From NCBI RefSeq assembly GCF_007097155.1, contig NZ_VJWA01000001.1:839501-903500 (forward strand): a DNA stretch of 64,000 bases, in the 5' to 3' direction. Position 1 is the stretch's first letter, and each line of letters begins with the position of its first letter. The notes beneath the pieces are model-generated. The model was not told the DNA's origin. It was given only the letters and a program-made list of their open reading frames with translations, and made no database searches. The stretch is from Glacieibacterium frigidum (lineage in GTDB: Bacteria; Pseudomonadota; Alphaproteobacteria; Sphingomonadales; Sphingomonadaceae). Shown piece by piece: positions 43,034 through 51,524 of the stretch. Both the position numbers and the translations under genes were made by a program.

Positions 43034-43891
43034 GTGCAACTCGAAACCCTCATCGCCGAACCTTGGGACGACTTCGAACTCCTCGACTCGGGCCACGGCC
43101 GCAAGTTCGAACGCTACGGCCCCTACCGCTTCATCCGCCCCGAGCCGCAGGCGCTCTGGGCCCCCGCGCTCGCCGACTGGCCGGCCGACGGCGAGTTCGT
43201 CGGCGGGTTGGAGGAGGACGGCGGCGGGCGCTGGAACCTCGCCCCCCACGTGCCGCCGTCGTGGCCGCTCGCGCGCGGGCCGCTCAAATTCCACGCCGCG
43301 AACACGAATTTCCGCCACCTCGCCTTCTTCCCCGACATGGCGGCGCACTGGGACTGGATGGCGGCGCGCCTTGGCCCCGACACGAGCGTCCTCAACGTCT
43401 TCGGCTACACCGGCGTCGGCAGCCTGGCGTGCGCGCAGGCGGGCGCCGCGGTGACCCACGTCGACGCGTCGAAGAAGGCGGTGGCCAGTGCCCAGGCGAA
43501 CCAGCAGCTGTCGGGCATGGGAGCAGCACCCATCCGCTGGCTGACCGACGACGCGCTCAAGTTCATGCGGCGCGAGGTACGGCGCGGGCGGCGCTACGAC
43601 GGCATCATCCTCGACCCGCCGAAATACGGCCGCGGCCCCGACGGCGAGGTGTGGGAGCTGTACCGCGACCTGCCCGAACTCGTGGGTTGCGCGCGGTCGC
43701 TGCTCGACGCCGACAGCCGCTACCTCGTGCTGACGGTCTACGCGATCCGACTGTCGGCGGTGGCGATCGCCGAGCTGGTGAAGGCGCATTTCGCCGACCT
43801 CGGCGGAACGATCAGCGCGGGCGAGATGACGATCCGCGAAGGCGGGGGGCGGCTGCTGCCGACCGCGATCTTCGTACGCTGGGAGCGCTAA
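43034..43891 (+). CDS. Class I SAM-dependent rRNA methyltransferase (RlmI-like)
   Basis: 285 residues, GTG start one base beyond the preceding stop. The SAM-binding motif I is LNVFGYTGVGSLACAQAGAA, followed by VDASKKAVASAQANQQLSG, and motif IV is LDPPKYGRG, as in RlmI/RlmK/YccW enzymes that make m5C in 23S rRNA. It lacks the N-terminal PUA domain and is shorter than E. coli RlmI, as are many alphaproteobacterial homologs. The last codons overlap those of the converging M20 peptidase gene. Confidence 0.85.
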   Translation: MQLETLIAEPWDDFELLDSGHGRKFERYGPYRFIRPEPQALWAPALADWPADGEFVGGLEEDGGGRWNLAPHVPPSWPLARGPLKFHAANTNFRHLAFFPDMAAHWDWMAARLGPDTSVLNVFGYTGVGSLACAQAGAAVTHVDASKKAVASAQANQQLSGMGAAPIRWLTDDALKFMRREVRRGRRYDGIILDPPKYGRGPDGEVWELYRDLPELVGCARSLLDADSRYLVLTVYAIRLSAVAIAELVKAHFADLGGTISAGEMTIREGGGRLLPTAIFVRWER

Positions 43892-45180
43892 CGCCGCTCG
43901 CTCGCTAGCCGCGACATCAGGATCGCGGCGCGCTTCGCCTGGGTGAAGATGCTGGGGATGTCGACCGTCTCCTCGGGCGAATGGTCGCCGGTGCTCGTCG
44001 GCCCCAGCCCCACCAGCCCGTCGACGTCGGCCGCGACGAAGGCGATGTCCCCCGCGCCGCGCTTGAGCGGGTCGAGCTCGGGCATCTCGGGCAGGGTGAG
44101 GTCGCGGTTCACCACGTTGAGCTTCGCCAGCAGCGCGCGGTTGCCCGCCGTCGGCGCCATCGGCGGATAGCCTTCGTCGAAGTCGATCTCCGCCCCCGTC
44201 AGCGGTGCATGGCGCGCGACGATCGCGGTCATCTTGGCCTTCACCCGGTCGGTCTGCTCCTGCGAGAGCGTGCGGAAGTCGCCGCGCGCCACCCCCGTGC
44301 CGGGGATGATGTTGGGCTTGCCGGTCGCCGTCGCGCGTGTCTTCGCTTCGTCGAGCGCTGCGGTCGCGCCGCCGGCGATCAGTCCGACGTTGAAGGTCAG
44401 ATTGGGCTCGGGCAGCTCGGCGCGGAAGGCGGCGACGATTCGTGCCAGCTCGTTGACCGCGCCGTCGCCATACTCGGCGTTGAAGATCAGGCTCGAATGG
44501 CCCGACTTGCCGGTGGTGCGGAGCGTCCAGCTGTTCGACGAGCGCCGCGCGATCGACCCCATGTCGCGCCCGTCGATGCGCACCAGCCCCTCGAAGTCGA
44601 GCGCCGCGTCGGCGCGCTTGCCCGCCGCGATCAGGTCGGCGCGCGCCGCCTCAATGGGCTTGCCGGTGCTCTCCTCGTCGCCGGTCAGCACGATCTCGAG
44701 GTTCGCGGTCTTGAGCGTCCCCGCCGCCTTCATCGCGGCGAGCGCGCCCAGCATCGTCACCATGCCGCCCTTGTCGTCGGCGACGCCGGGGCCCTGCGCC
44801 TTGTCGCCGTTGCGGACGTACTTCTGGAAGGGCGAGTCGGGTTCGAACACCGTGTCGAGGTGGCCGATCAGCAGCAGGTGCTTGGTCCCCGCCTTGCCCG
44901 CGTTGGTCGCGACCAGATGCCCGGCGCGCCCGGTCTGGGTCAGCGGGATCCAGCGAGTCTTGAGCCCCAGCGCATCGAGCTCGCGCCGCATGATGACCCC
45001 GACCGCGGTGACGCCCGCGATGTTGTTCGACCCCGAGTTCTGGTTGACCAGCTCCTCGAGCAGCGCCAGCGACTTCGCCTGTCCCGCATCCACGGCCGCG
45101 ACCATCTTCGCCTCGGGCGGTGCCAGAACCGCAGCGGCAGGCGAGGCGAGTAGGGCGGCAAGCAGCAGGGTGCGGATCAT
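43888..45180 (-). CDS. Secreted M20 family metallopeptidase (glutamate carboxypeptidase-like)
   Basis: 430 residues with a signal peptide (MIRTLLLAALLASPAAA). The dinuclear zinc site is visible: HLDTVF (first ligand and catalytic aspartate), GVADDKGGMV, the EE pair in LTGDEESTGKP, and the distal histidine (TSTGDHSPEETVDI). A dimerisation insert is present (GKSGHSSLIFNAEYGDGAVN). This is the arrangement of carboxypeptidase G2-like enzymes cleaving C-terminal glutamate or small peptides in the periplasm. It stands alone; its end overlaps the converging methyltransferase gene. Confidence 0.9.
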   Translation of the reverse strand: MIRTLLLAALLASPAAAVLAPPEAKMVAAVDAGQAKSLALLEELVNQNSGSNNIAGVTAVGVIMRRELDALGLKTRWIPLTQTGRAGHLVATNAGKAGTKHLLLIGHLDTVFEPDSPFQKYVRNGDKAQGPGVADDKGGMVTMLGALAAMKAAGTLKTANLEIVLTGDEESTGKPIEAARADLIAAGKRADAALDFEGLVRIDGRDMGSIARRSSNSWTLRTTGKSGHSSLIFNAEYGDGAVNELARIVAAFRAELPEPNLTFNVGLIAGGATAALDEAKTRATATGKPNIIPGTGVARGDFRTLSQEQTDRVKAKMTAIVARHAPLTGAEIDFDEGYPPMAPTAGNRALLAKLNVVNRDLTLPEMPELDPLKRGAGDIAFVAADVDGLVGLGPTSTGDHSPEETVDIPSIFTQAKRAAILMSRLASERR

Positions 45181-45212
45181 GCGCGCCTTCTAGGTCGTGC
45201 GGGCTTGTATGG

Positions 45213-45240
45213 AAACGTCTGCTTTGGATGGATAGCGGAC
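45213..45240. repeat. Degenerate dispersed palindrome, second copy
   Basis: Arms GTCTGCT (45217-45223) and AGCGGAC (45234-45240), complementary with one G-T pair, same design as the element at 2830-2857. It lies in the promoter-side gap of a lower-GC hypothetical gene. Confidence 0.4.
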
Positions 45241-45293
45241 ATGGCCCTCTGATCCGTCTTCCTGTAAGTTGGGACACAACGGCAGGAGAGGCG

Positions 45294-45749
45294 ATGACTG
45301 AGCAGCGACTCCTTTCTTGGGTTCCATGCCCGCTCGTTAAAGGTAGGACATCGTCCTTCGGTGATATGAAGATCGAGAGCGCAAATAGTCAGACGATCGA
45401 TCTCACCCTCCCATACGAGGAAGGCAAACTGATAATCCACTTCAATGATGTCAGAGCGTTCGCTACGAGTTGGGACGGCGACCCTAATCCGTTCGTAACT
45501 AACGAAGAAGCGATGCAGCGTCCAAGCGACTTGCTGCGCGTCGAGCGATCTCGCTGGTTAGCTTCCGAGCATTTCTGCTTAGATGTTGAAAGCAGCGTAG
45601 AGGTGCGTAACGATCCGTGGCAGCACTTTTACATTCTTGCGCAGGATCGTTGCGTCCATATCGCAGCACGGGATGACATCGTAGCGAATTGGTCCTCTGG
45701 GTCATGGATAGGTGGGGCGGGAAACTGGACATTCTGTCCCTCAGCATGA
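45294..45749 (+). CDS. Hypothetical protein, lower GC than its neighbours
   Basis: 151 residues from the ATG at 45294, chosen for the GGAGAGGCG before it; the longer frame has an unlikely sequence. No family recognised, no signal peptide or membrane helix. The pattern (GRTSSFGDMKIESANSQTID, LIIHFNDVRAFATSWDGDPN, WIGGAGNWTFCPSA) suggests a small beta-rich cytoplasmic protein of the kind often found as orphan immunity or stress proteins. Codon third positions are clearly less G/C-biased than neighbours, suggesting recent acquisition. Confidence 0.6.
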   Translation: MTEQRLLSWVPCPLVKGRTSSFGDMKIESANSQTIDLTLPYEEGKLIIHFNDVRAFATSWDGDPNPFVTNEEAMQRPSDLLRVERSRWLASEHFCLDVESSVEVRNDPWQHFYILAQDRCVHIAARDDIVANWSSGSWIGGAGNWTFCPSA

Positions 45750-45764
45750 TGTCGCACGTGGGCG

Positions 45765-46817
45765 CTAGCTGCCGCCACGCTCCGCCGCAGGGATGATCCC
45801 GTCGGCCAGCAGCCGGTGCAGCGACTGCACGTGCCCGCCGTCGCGTGCGGCGTTTGCGACCGAGGTCATGACGACCGTCAGTTGCAGGTCGGGCACGACA
45901 TAGATCATCTGCCCCCCGTACCCCCAGGCGAAGCGGACCGGATGGCCGCGCATCTCGGTGAGGAACCAGCCATAGCCATAGCTCTGCCCGCTCCACGGCG
46001 AAACGGTGCGCGGCGTCCAGCTCTCGGTAATCCAGGCGGCGGGCAGGATGCGCCGGCCGTCGATCGCGCCGCCGCGCCGGTAGAGTTCGCCGAAGCGAGC
46101 CATGGCGCGCGGGCTGAGGCGCATCTCGTTCCCGCCGAAGTAGATGCCCTGCGGATCGGCCGACCAGCTCGGGATGGTGATCCCCAGCGGCTCGCCGAGC
46201 CAGGCCCGCGCGTTTGCCAGGGTGCTGCGGCCCGACGCGCGGGTCAGCAGCGCCGACAGGAGGTGGGTCGAGCCCGTCGAATACAGCATGGCACCGCCGG
46301 GCTCGTCGACGAAGGGGCGCGACAGCGCGTAGCGAACCCAGTTCGGGCTCGACACCCAGCGACCGTAATATTCGCCCGACGTGCGCTCCAGCCCGGCCTG
46401 CATCGACAGGAGGTTGCCGACGGTCAGGCGGGCAAGGCGCGGATCGGGATCGTGGGGAGCGTCGGCGCGCAGCACCGGCAGGACCGGCTGGCCCGCGCCT
46501 TCGAGGACGCCGCGGGAGATGGCAATGCCGACCATTGCTGAAATCACCGACTTCGACGCCGACTTGATGTTGACCGGCACGTCGAGCGCCGGCCCGCCGT
46601 TGAAGCGCGCCTCGGTGAGCGGGGTGCCGTCGCGCAGGACCACGAGCGACTGCAGGCGTGGCAACCGGCGTGCGGCCTCCAGCGTGGTCGCCATCGTCGC
46701 GGCGTCGAGTCCGCGGGTCGGCTGGGTGCGCGCCTGCGGCACGGCCACCTCGGCGCGAGGCTCGGCGGAGCCACAGGCCGACAGCAGCAGGAGAACGACG
46801 AAAATGACCCTCATCAC
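45765..46817 (-). CDS. Serine hydrolase of the class C beta-lactamase fold (lipoprotein)
   Basis: 350 residues with a lipoprotein signal (LLLLSACG, cysteine 15). The S-x-x-K motif is S86-A-S-K89 (NIKSASKSVISAM), followed by the LTVGNLLSMQAGLE segment typical of the family and a C-terminal WGYGGQMIYVVPDL region replacing the KTG box. Family members are esterases, DD-peptidases or penicillin-binding-like proteins; beta-lactamase activity is not implied. It is anchored in the cell envelope, with no operon partner. Some shift to a lower frame quality is not seen; the gene looks intact. Confidence 0.88.
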   Translation of the reverse strand: MMRVIFVVLLLLSACGSAEPRAEVAVPQARTQPTRGLDAATMATTLEAARRLPRLQSLVVLRDGTPLTEARFNGGPALDVPVNIKSASKSVISAMVGIAISRGVLEGAGQPVLPVLRADAPHDPDPRLARLTVGNLLSMQAGLERTSGEYYGRWVSSPNWVRYALSRPFVDEPGGAMLYSTGSTHLLSALLTRASGRSTLANARAWLGEPLGITIPSWSADPQGIYFGGNEMRLSPRAMARFGELYRRGGAIDGRRILPAAWITESWTPRTVSPWSGQSYGYGWFLTEMRGHPVRFAWGYGGQMIYVVPDLQLTVVMTSVANAARDGGHVQSLHRLLADGIIPAAERGGS

Positions 46818-46865
46818 GAGGATATAGGGTCGGGGCGCCGGGCGCGGAACCCGGCGGCCCCTGCG

Positions 46866-48608
46866 CTACTCCGCCGCGAGGGCCAGCGCGGGCGCCGCCT
46901 GCGGCCCGCGCACCAGCCCGCCGGGCAGCGCGCCGGTCGGCACGCCGTCACGGAAGGTGACCTCGCCGTTCTTGATCGTCAGGCGATAGCCTTCGGCGCG
47001 CTGCAGCAGGCGCTTGCCGCCGGCGGGCAGGTCGAACGCCATCCACGGGGCGCCCAGCTTCAGCGCGCCCATGTCGATCACGTTCAGGTCGGCGCGGTAG
47101 CCGGGCGCGATGCGGCCGCGGTCGTGCATGCCGTACAGGCGGGCGGTGTCGCTGCACTGGCGCTTGATCGCCTGTTCGAGGGTGATCGTCCCCCGCGCCC
47201 GGTCGCGCACCCAGTGCTGGAGCAGGTAGGTCGGCGACGCCGCGTCGCAGATCGTCCCGCAATGCGCTCCGCCGTCGCTGAGCGAGATCACCGTGTCGTC
47301 GCGCTCCAGCAGCCCCTTCACGAAATCGAGGTTGCCGTCGGCATAGTTGAGGATCGGGAAATAGATGAACCCGGTGCCGTCGCCCTCCATCAGCAGGTCG
47401 TAGGCATAGTCGGCCGGGTCGCGGCCTGCCGAAGCCGCAAGCGCGGCGATGGTGCGCGACTGCGGCGGCTCATAGTCGAAGCCCGGCTCCATCGCGAACT
47501 GCAGGCCGAAGCCCATCGCGACGGCATGAAGCAGCGGCAGCACGTCTGACTCGGGGAACACCGGTGCCTCGGCCAGCATCCGCGCCTTGAACTCAGGATC
47601 GCGCAGCCGGGCGAGCTGCTCGTCCCACGGCAGCGCCGCGATCTCCTGCCAGCCGGGCTTGAACAGGAAGGGGTGCACCGTGCCGCGCCAAGCCATCAGG
47701 ATGCCGGTGCCGCGCAGCGCGATCTGCGCGACGATGTTCGCGCCTTTCGCGTTCCACTCAGCGGTCGCGGCCATCTGCTCCTGCCAGGTCATTTCCTTGG
47801 CGATCGACTGGAGCATCGCATAGGTCACCGGCAGGCCGGTCTCGCGGCTCAGCTCGCCCATCCAGCCGAACTCGTCCCATTCGTACTTCAGGTCCGACGC
47901 CATCTCGAACACGCCGTGCCCGGCGCGGCCCATCGCGCGGCCGATGCCGATCAGCTCCTCCTTGGTCGCCGTCGTGCCGGGCACGAGGACGCCGTCGACC
48001 GACTTGTGCAACACGGTGCGCGACGTCGAGAAGCCGAGCGCCCCGGCGCGCAGGCCCTCCTCGACGATGCGGCTCATCTGCGCGATCTCGTGCTCGGTCG
48101 GTGCCTCGTTGTTCGCGCCGCGCTCGCCCATCACATAGGCGCGCACCGCGCCGTGGGGGACGTGCGTCGCGACGTCGATGGTCCGCGGCCGCGCCTCGAG
48201 CGCGTCGAGATATTCGGGGAAGCTCTCCCAGTTCCACGCCATGCCCTCGGCGAGCGCCGTGCCGGGAATGTCCTCGACACCCTCCATCAGGCCGATCAGC
48301 CACTGGTGCTTGTTGGGCTTGGCGGGGGCGAAGCCGACGCCGCAATTGCCCATCACGACGGTGGTGACGCCGTGCCAAGCGGAGGGGGCCATCTCCGAAT
48401 CCCACGTCGCCTGGCCGTCATAATGGGTGTGGATGTCGACGAAGCCCGGCGTGACGTGCAGGCCGGTCGCGTCGATTTCCTCGCGCCCCGCCTGGGTCAC
48501 GATGCCGACTGCCGAGATGAGCCCCTTGTCGACCGCCACGTCGCCGACGAACGCGGGCCGTCCGCTGCCGTCGACGATCGTCCCGCCGCGGATCACCATG
48601 TCGTGCAT
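46866..48608 (-). CDS. N-acyl-D-amino-acid deacylase family amidohydrolase
   Basis: 580 residues from the ATG at 48608, preceded by GGGGAGAG. The start [20 protein letters not shown] and the metal motif H60-T-H62 ([14 protein letters not shown]) are those of amidohydrolase family 3 (D-aminoacylase/N-acyl-D-glutamate deacylase). Further family elements are [16 protein letters not shown] and the C-terminal [16 protein letters not shown]. No signal peptide. It would deacylate N-acylated D-amino acids or related compounds; the substrate cannot be fixed from sequence. Confidence 0.88.
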   Translation of the reverse strand: MHDMVIRGGTIVDGSGRPAFVGDVAVDKGLISAVGIVTQAGREEIDATGLHVTPGFVDIHTHYDGQATWDSEMAPSAWHGVTTVVMGNCGVGFAPAKPNKHQWLIGLMEGVEDIPGTALAEGMAWNWESFPEYLDALEARPRTIDVATHVPHGAVRAYVMGERGANNEAPTEHEIAQMSRIVEEGLRAGALGFSTSRTVLHKSVDGVLVPGTTATKEELIGIGRAMGRAGHGVFEMASDLKYEWDEFGWMGELSRETGLPVTYAMLQSIAKEMTWQEQMAATAEWNAKGANIVAQIALRGTGILMAWRGTVHPFLFKPGWQEIAALPWDEQLARLRDPEFKARMLAEAPVFPESDVLPLLHAVAMGFGLQFAMEPGFDYEPPQSRTIAALAASAGRDPADYAYDLLMEGDGTGFIYFPILNYADGNLDFVKGLLERDDTVISLSDGGAHCGTICDAASPTYLLQHWVRDRARGTITLEQAIKRQCSDTARLYGMHDRGRIAPGYRADLNVIDMGALKLGAPWMAFDLPAGGKRLLQRAEGYRLTIKNGEVTFRDGVPTGALPGGLVRGPQAAPALALAAE

Positions 48609-48685
48609 CGTCGACTCTCCCCAGAGTTTCGAGGAGGCTAGCACAGGCCGCTTGACGCGCGAAACGACGCGCATAGAAAGAACAG

Positions 48686-49126
48686 ATGCGAAACATCATT
48701 CTAGCGGCGGCGCTGATCGCCATGCCCGTGGAGGCAGCAGTGCAGCATGCGACGGGGACATTCGAGGTCAAGATGACGCCGCGGACGGGCGACCTGCCCG
48801 AGGGGCTGGCGCGCATGGTCAACATCAAGACCTTCGCAGGCGGCTTTGCCGGCGCGTCGTGCGGCGACATGCTGACGGCGATGGGCGGCGTCGAGGGGTC
48901 GGCGGCCTATGTGCTGATCGAGCGGCTGACGGGCACGCTCGATGGCAGGTCGGGCAGCTTCGTGCTGATGCACAGCGCGACGATGGACCGGGGCACGCCC
49001 GACCAGCGGATCACCGTCGTGCCCGACTCCGGGACGGGGGCGCTGACGGGGCTGAAAGGGGCGATGACGATCCGTATCGAGGACGGGAAACACTTCTACG
49101 ACCTGGCGTACGAGTTGCCGAACTAA
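48686..49126 (+). CDS. Secreted DUF3224-type protein
   Basis: 146 residues with a short signal peptide (IILAAALIAMPVEA). The mature part (ATGTFEVKMTP, GGVEGSAAYVLIERLTGTLD, GSFVLMHSATMDRGTPDQRI, VVPDSGTGALTGLKGAMTIR) follows the allene-oxide-cyclase-like barrel of DUF3224 proteins. Members are usually cytoplasmic and 125-130 residues, so the added signal peptide is notable. The function of the family is not known. Single gene, divergent from the amidohydrolase. Confidence 0.8.
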   Translation: MRNIILAAALIAMPVEAAVQHATGTFEVKMTPRTGDLPEGLARMVNIKTFAGGFAGASCGDMLTAMGGVEGSAAYVLIERLTGTLDGRSGSFVLMHSATMDRGTPDQRITVVPDSGTGALTGLKGAMTIRIEDGKHFYDLAYELPN

Positions 49127-49127
49127 C

Positions 49128-50144
49128 TCACGGCACGAACACCAGCTTCGGCCCCGGATCGGTCATCGCGTCGGCCGCGTCGTCGAAGCGCAGCGTCCGG
49201 TGGCGGACGAGGTCGGGCCTGAGCCGTCCTTGCGCGCAGCAGTCGAGGACTGCGGGCAGATGCGCGCGTGCGTCGGCGCGGCTCGTCTCGAAGCGCAGGC
49301 CCTTGTAATAGGCCTCGGTCAGCGGGACGGGCGTCGTCGCGCCAAGATGGATGGCGACGCTGGTCAGGCTGCCGTTGCGCGCGGTCGAGCGCACCGCGAA
49401 GGCCAGGGCGGCCGGGCTGCCCGCCGCCTCGCAGACGATCTCGAACTGCTCGACGGGGTCGCGGTCCGCCAGCGGCGCGGCGTCGGCGCCGAGCTCGACC
49501 GCTCGTGCGCGCCGGCCGGCATCGACGTCGAGATACAGCACGCGCCCCGCGCCGAGCGCCACTGCAGCACCCGCCGCGTACAGCCCGACGCTTTGCGCGA
49601 GGCCGCCGATCACCAGCACGCTCGCGCCCGGCCGGGCCGCGAGCTGCGGCGCGACGGCGCGCCAGCCATCGGGGATATTGTCGGCTGCACTCGCCGCAGC
49701 GACGGGGTCGAGGCCCTTGGGCAGCGGTACGAGCATGTGATCGGCGAAGGGCACGTGCATCAGGTCGCTCAGCGCGCCGCCGCGGTCAGGCCGCCCGGGC
49801 CGGCCGAGGCCGTAGGCGGTCAGCCAGGGATAGGCGTCGCACGTGCCGGTCAGCCCGCGCCGGCAGTTGTCGCAGCGCCCGCACGACAGCTGGAAGGGCA
49901 CGACGACACGCTGGCCCGGCGCGACGCCGGCCGCATCGCCCGCCTCGACCACCTCGGCGACGGCCTCGTGCCCGAAGGCGAACGGCCCTGCGAACGGCAC
50001 GACGCCGGTCGCGATGTACAGGTCGAGATCGCAGCGCGCGACGGCGATCGGCCGGACGATCGCGTCGGTGTCGGCGGCCAGTCGCGGCGCGGGCACGTCG
50101 CGCCATTCGAAAGCGCTGGGCTTCAGAAAGTGCAGCGACCTCAC
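49128..50144 (-). CDS. Zinc-type medium-chain alcohol dehydrogenase
   Basis: 338 residues from the GTG at 50144 (VRSLHFLKPSAFEWRDVPAP). Catalytic zinc region: ARCDLDLYIATG and FGHEAVAEVVEAG; structural zinc cysteines CGRCDNCRRGLTGTC; the nucleotide-binding segment is VLVIGGLAQSVGLYAAGAAV, where the usual GxGxxG is changed to GGLAQS, and YLDVDAGRRARAVELGAD suggests NAD preference. It oxidises an alcohol or reduces a carbonyl; substrate unknown. Start overlaps the stop of the small exported gene upstream by 4 bases. Confidence 0.88.
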   Translation of the reverse strand: MRSLHFLKPSAFEWRDVPAPRLAADTDAIVRPIAVARCDLDLYIATGVVPFAGPFAFGHEAVAEVVEAGDAAGVAPGQRVVVPFQLSCGRCDNCRRGLTGTCDAYPWLTAYGLGRPGRPDRGGALSDLMHVPFADHMLVPLPKGLDPVAAASAADNIPDGWRAVAPQLAARPGASVLVIGGLAQSVGLYAAGAAVALGAGRVLYLDVDAGRRARAVELGADAAPLADRDPVEQFEIVCEAAGSPAALAFAVRSTARNGSLTSVAIHLGATTPVPLTEAYYKGLRFETSRADARAHLPAVLDCCAQGRLRPDLVRHRTLRFDDAADAMTDPGPKLVFVP

Positions 50145-50509
50145 CGCGCGCCCGCCGCGGCGTTGGCGCCGTCGAGGACGATCGGCACATCGAAATAGCT
50201 GACACTGGCGGGCTGACCCCAGCGCTTCTGCACGCCGGCGCGCCACGCCTCGGTGTAGAAGGCCTCGGCTGCGGCGCGGCTGGTCCAGAGGTAGATGCCC
50301 CCGGCGCGCTTGTCGTCGCCGATGGTGTAATATTTGCGGATCAGGCCGGGGATGGCGCGGTACTGCGGCTGCGACGCGTCGAACAATTTCTCCAGCGCGG
50401 CGCGGTCGACCGACGGCGGCACGGGGATGGCGACGAGCGTCGCGACGGGCGCGGCGGCGGCGGCAGGGACAGCGAGCAAAGCGGCGATCAGGACGGGCAG
50501 GGCGCGCAT
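50141..50509 (-). CDS. Exported YdhR-like small protein
   Basis: 122 residues with a signal peptide (LPVLIAALLAVPAAAAA). The mature portion resembles the dimeric alpha-beta barrel of YdhR-type putative monooxygenases: VDRAALEKLFDASQPQYRAI, PGLIRKYYTIGDDKRAGGIY, LWTSRAAAEAFYTEAWRAGV. YdhR itself is cytoplasmic, so the signal peptide is unusual. Co-translated with the downstream alcohol dehydrogenase gene through a GTGA overlap, and divergent from a LysR regulator that probably controls both. Confidence 0.78.
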   Translation of the reverse strand: MRALPVLIAALLAVPAAAAAPVATLVAIPVPPSVDRAALEKLFDASQPQYRAIPGLIRKYYTIGDDKRAGGIYLWTSRAAAEAFYTEAWRAGVQKRWGQPASVSYFDVPIVLDGANAAAGAR

Positions 50510-50604
50510 GGCGGGTCTCCTCGGTTAGTGTCCGCACGCTAGCGCCGGCGCTCGAGCGCGCCACGGCGATTGACGCAAACCAGTTTGGCGCTCACGCAAA
50601 AGCG

Positions 50605-51477
50605 ATGGATATGGACGCGGTCGCCACGCTGATCGGGGTCGGGCGCGGCGGCTCGCTGAGCGCCGCGGCGAAGCAGCAGGGAATCGCGGTCTCGACTGCC
50701 TCGCGGCGCATCGCGGGGCTCGAGGCGGCGCTGCACCTGACCTTGCTCGACCGCCGCGCCGATGGGGTGCGCCTGACCGCCGATGGCGCGCGGATCGCGG
50801 CGCTTGCCGAGCCGCTCGGCGACCAGCTCGCGGCGATCGAGCGCGCGGCAGCGGCCCTGCGTGCCGGCGGCGGCCCGGCGGTGGTGCGCGTCTCGGCGAC
50901 CGAGTCGGTGATCGGCGACGTCCTCGCCCCGGCGCTGCCCGCGCTGTGGGCGGCGTCGCCAGGCATCGGCGTCCAGCTCCAGTCGCAGGCCGAGGTGGTC
51001 AGCCTCGCGGGGAGAGACGCCGATCTGGCGATCCGCATGAGCCGTCCGCAGGGGGCCAGCCTGCTCGCGCGGCGGCTCCCCGAACAGCGGCTCGGGCTGT
51101 ACGCATCGCGCATCTGGCTGGCGGGGCGGGACCCGGCGTCGATCGATCTCGCGGCCAGTCCGCTGCTCGCCTACGACGACAGCTTCGGCCGCCTGCCCGA
51201 GCTCGCGTGGCTCGACCGGCTCGGCCTTACTCACGCCATCGCACTGCGCACCGGCAGCACGCGCGCGCTGGTCACCGCGACGGTCGCGGGGGCGGGCATC
51301 GGCCTGCTCGCGCCGCTGTTCATCCGGCCCGAGCATGAACTGGTCGAAATCCCGAGCGGCGGCGACGCGCCGGTGCGCACCCCCTGTCTGGTCAGCCACC
51401 GCGACGTGCGGCGCGTCCCCGCCGTCGCCGCGGTGCACCGCTGGATCGTCGCGACTTTCGCGGCAACGCGGGGTTAG
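50605..51477 (+). CDS. LysR-family transcriptional regulator
   Basis: 290 residues. The N-terminal winged helix (MDMDAVATLIGVGRGGSLSA, STASRRIAGLEAALHLTLLD) is the LysR DNA-binding domain; the remainder is the two-lobed periplasmic-binding-protein-like sensor (VSATESVIGDVLAPALPALW ... LAGRDADLAIRM). Divergent, with a 95-base gap, from the exported YdhR-like and dehydrogenase genes, the classical arrangement for LysR control of the neighbouring operon. The effector molecule is unknown. Confidence 0.93.
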   Translation: MDMDAVATLIGVGRGGSLSAAAKQQGIAVSTASRRIAGLEAALHLTLLDRRADGVRLTADGARIAALAEPLGDQLAAIERAAAALRAGGGPAVVRVSATESVIGDVLAPALPALWAASPGIGVQLQSQAEVVSLAGRDADLAIRMSRPQGASLLARRLPEQRLGLYASRIWLAGRDPASIDLAASPLLAYDDSFGRLPELAWLDRLGLTHAIALRTGSTRALVTATVAGAGIGLLAPLFIRPEHELVEIPSGGDAPVRTPCLVSHRDVRRVPAVAAVHRWIVATFAATRG

Positions 51478-51524
51478 AGTCGCGCTCAATTGCGCAGGCA
51501 CGGCGGCAGGTCTAGGACGCCGGA

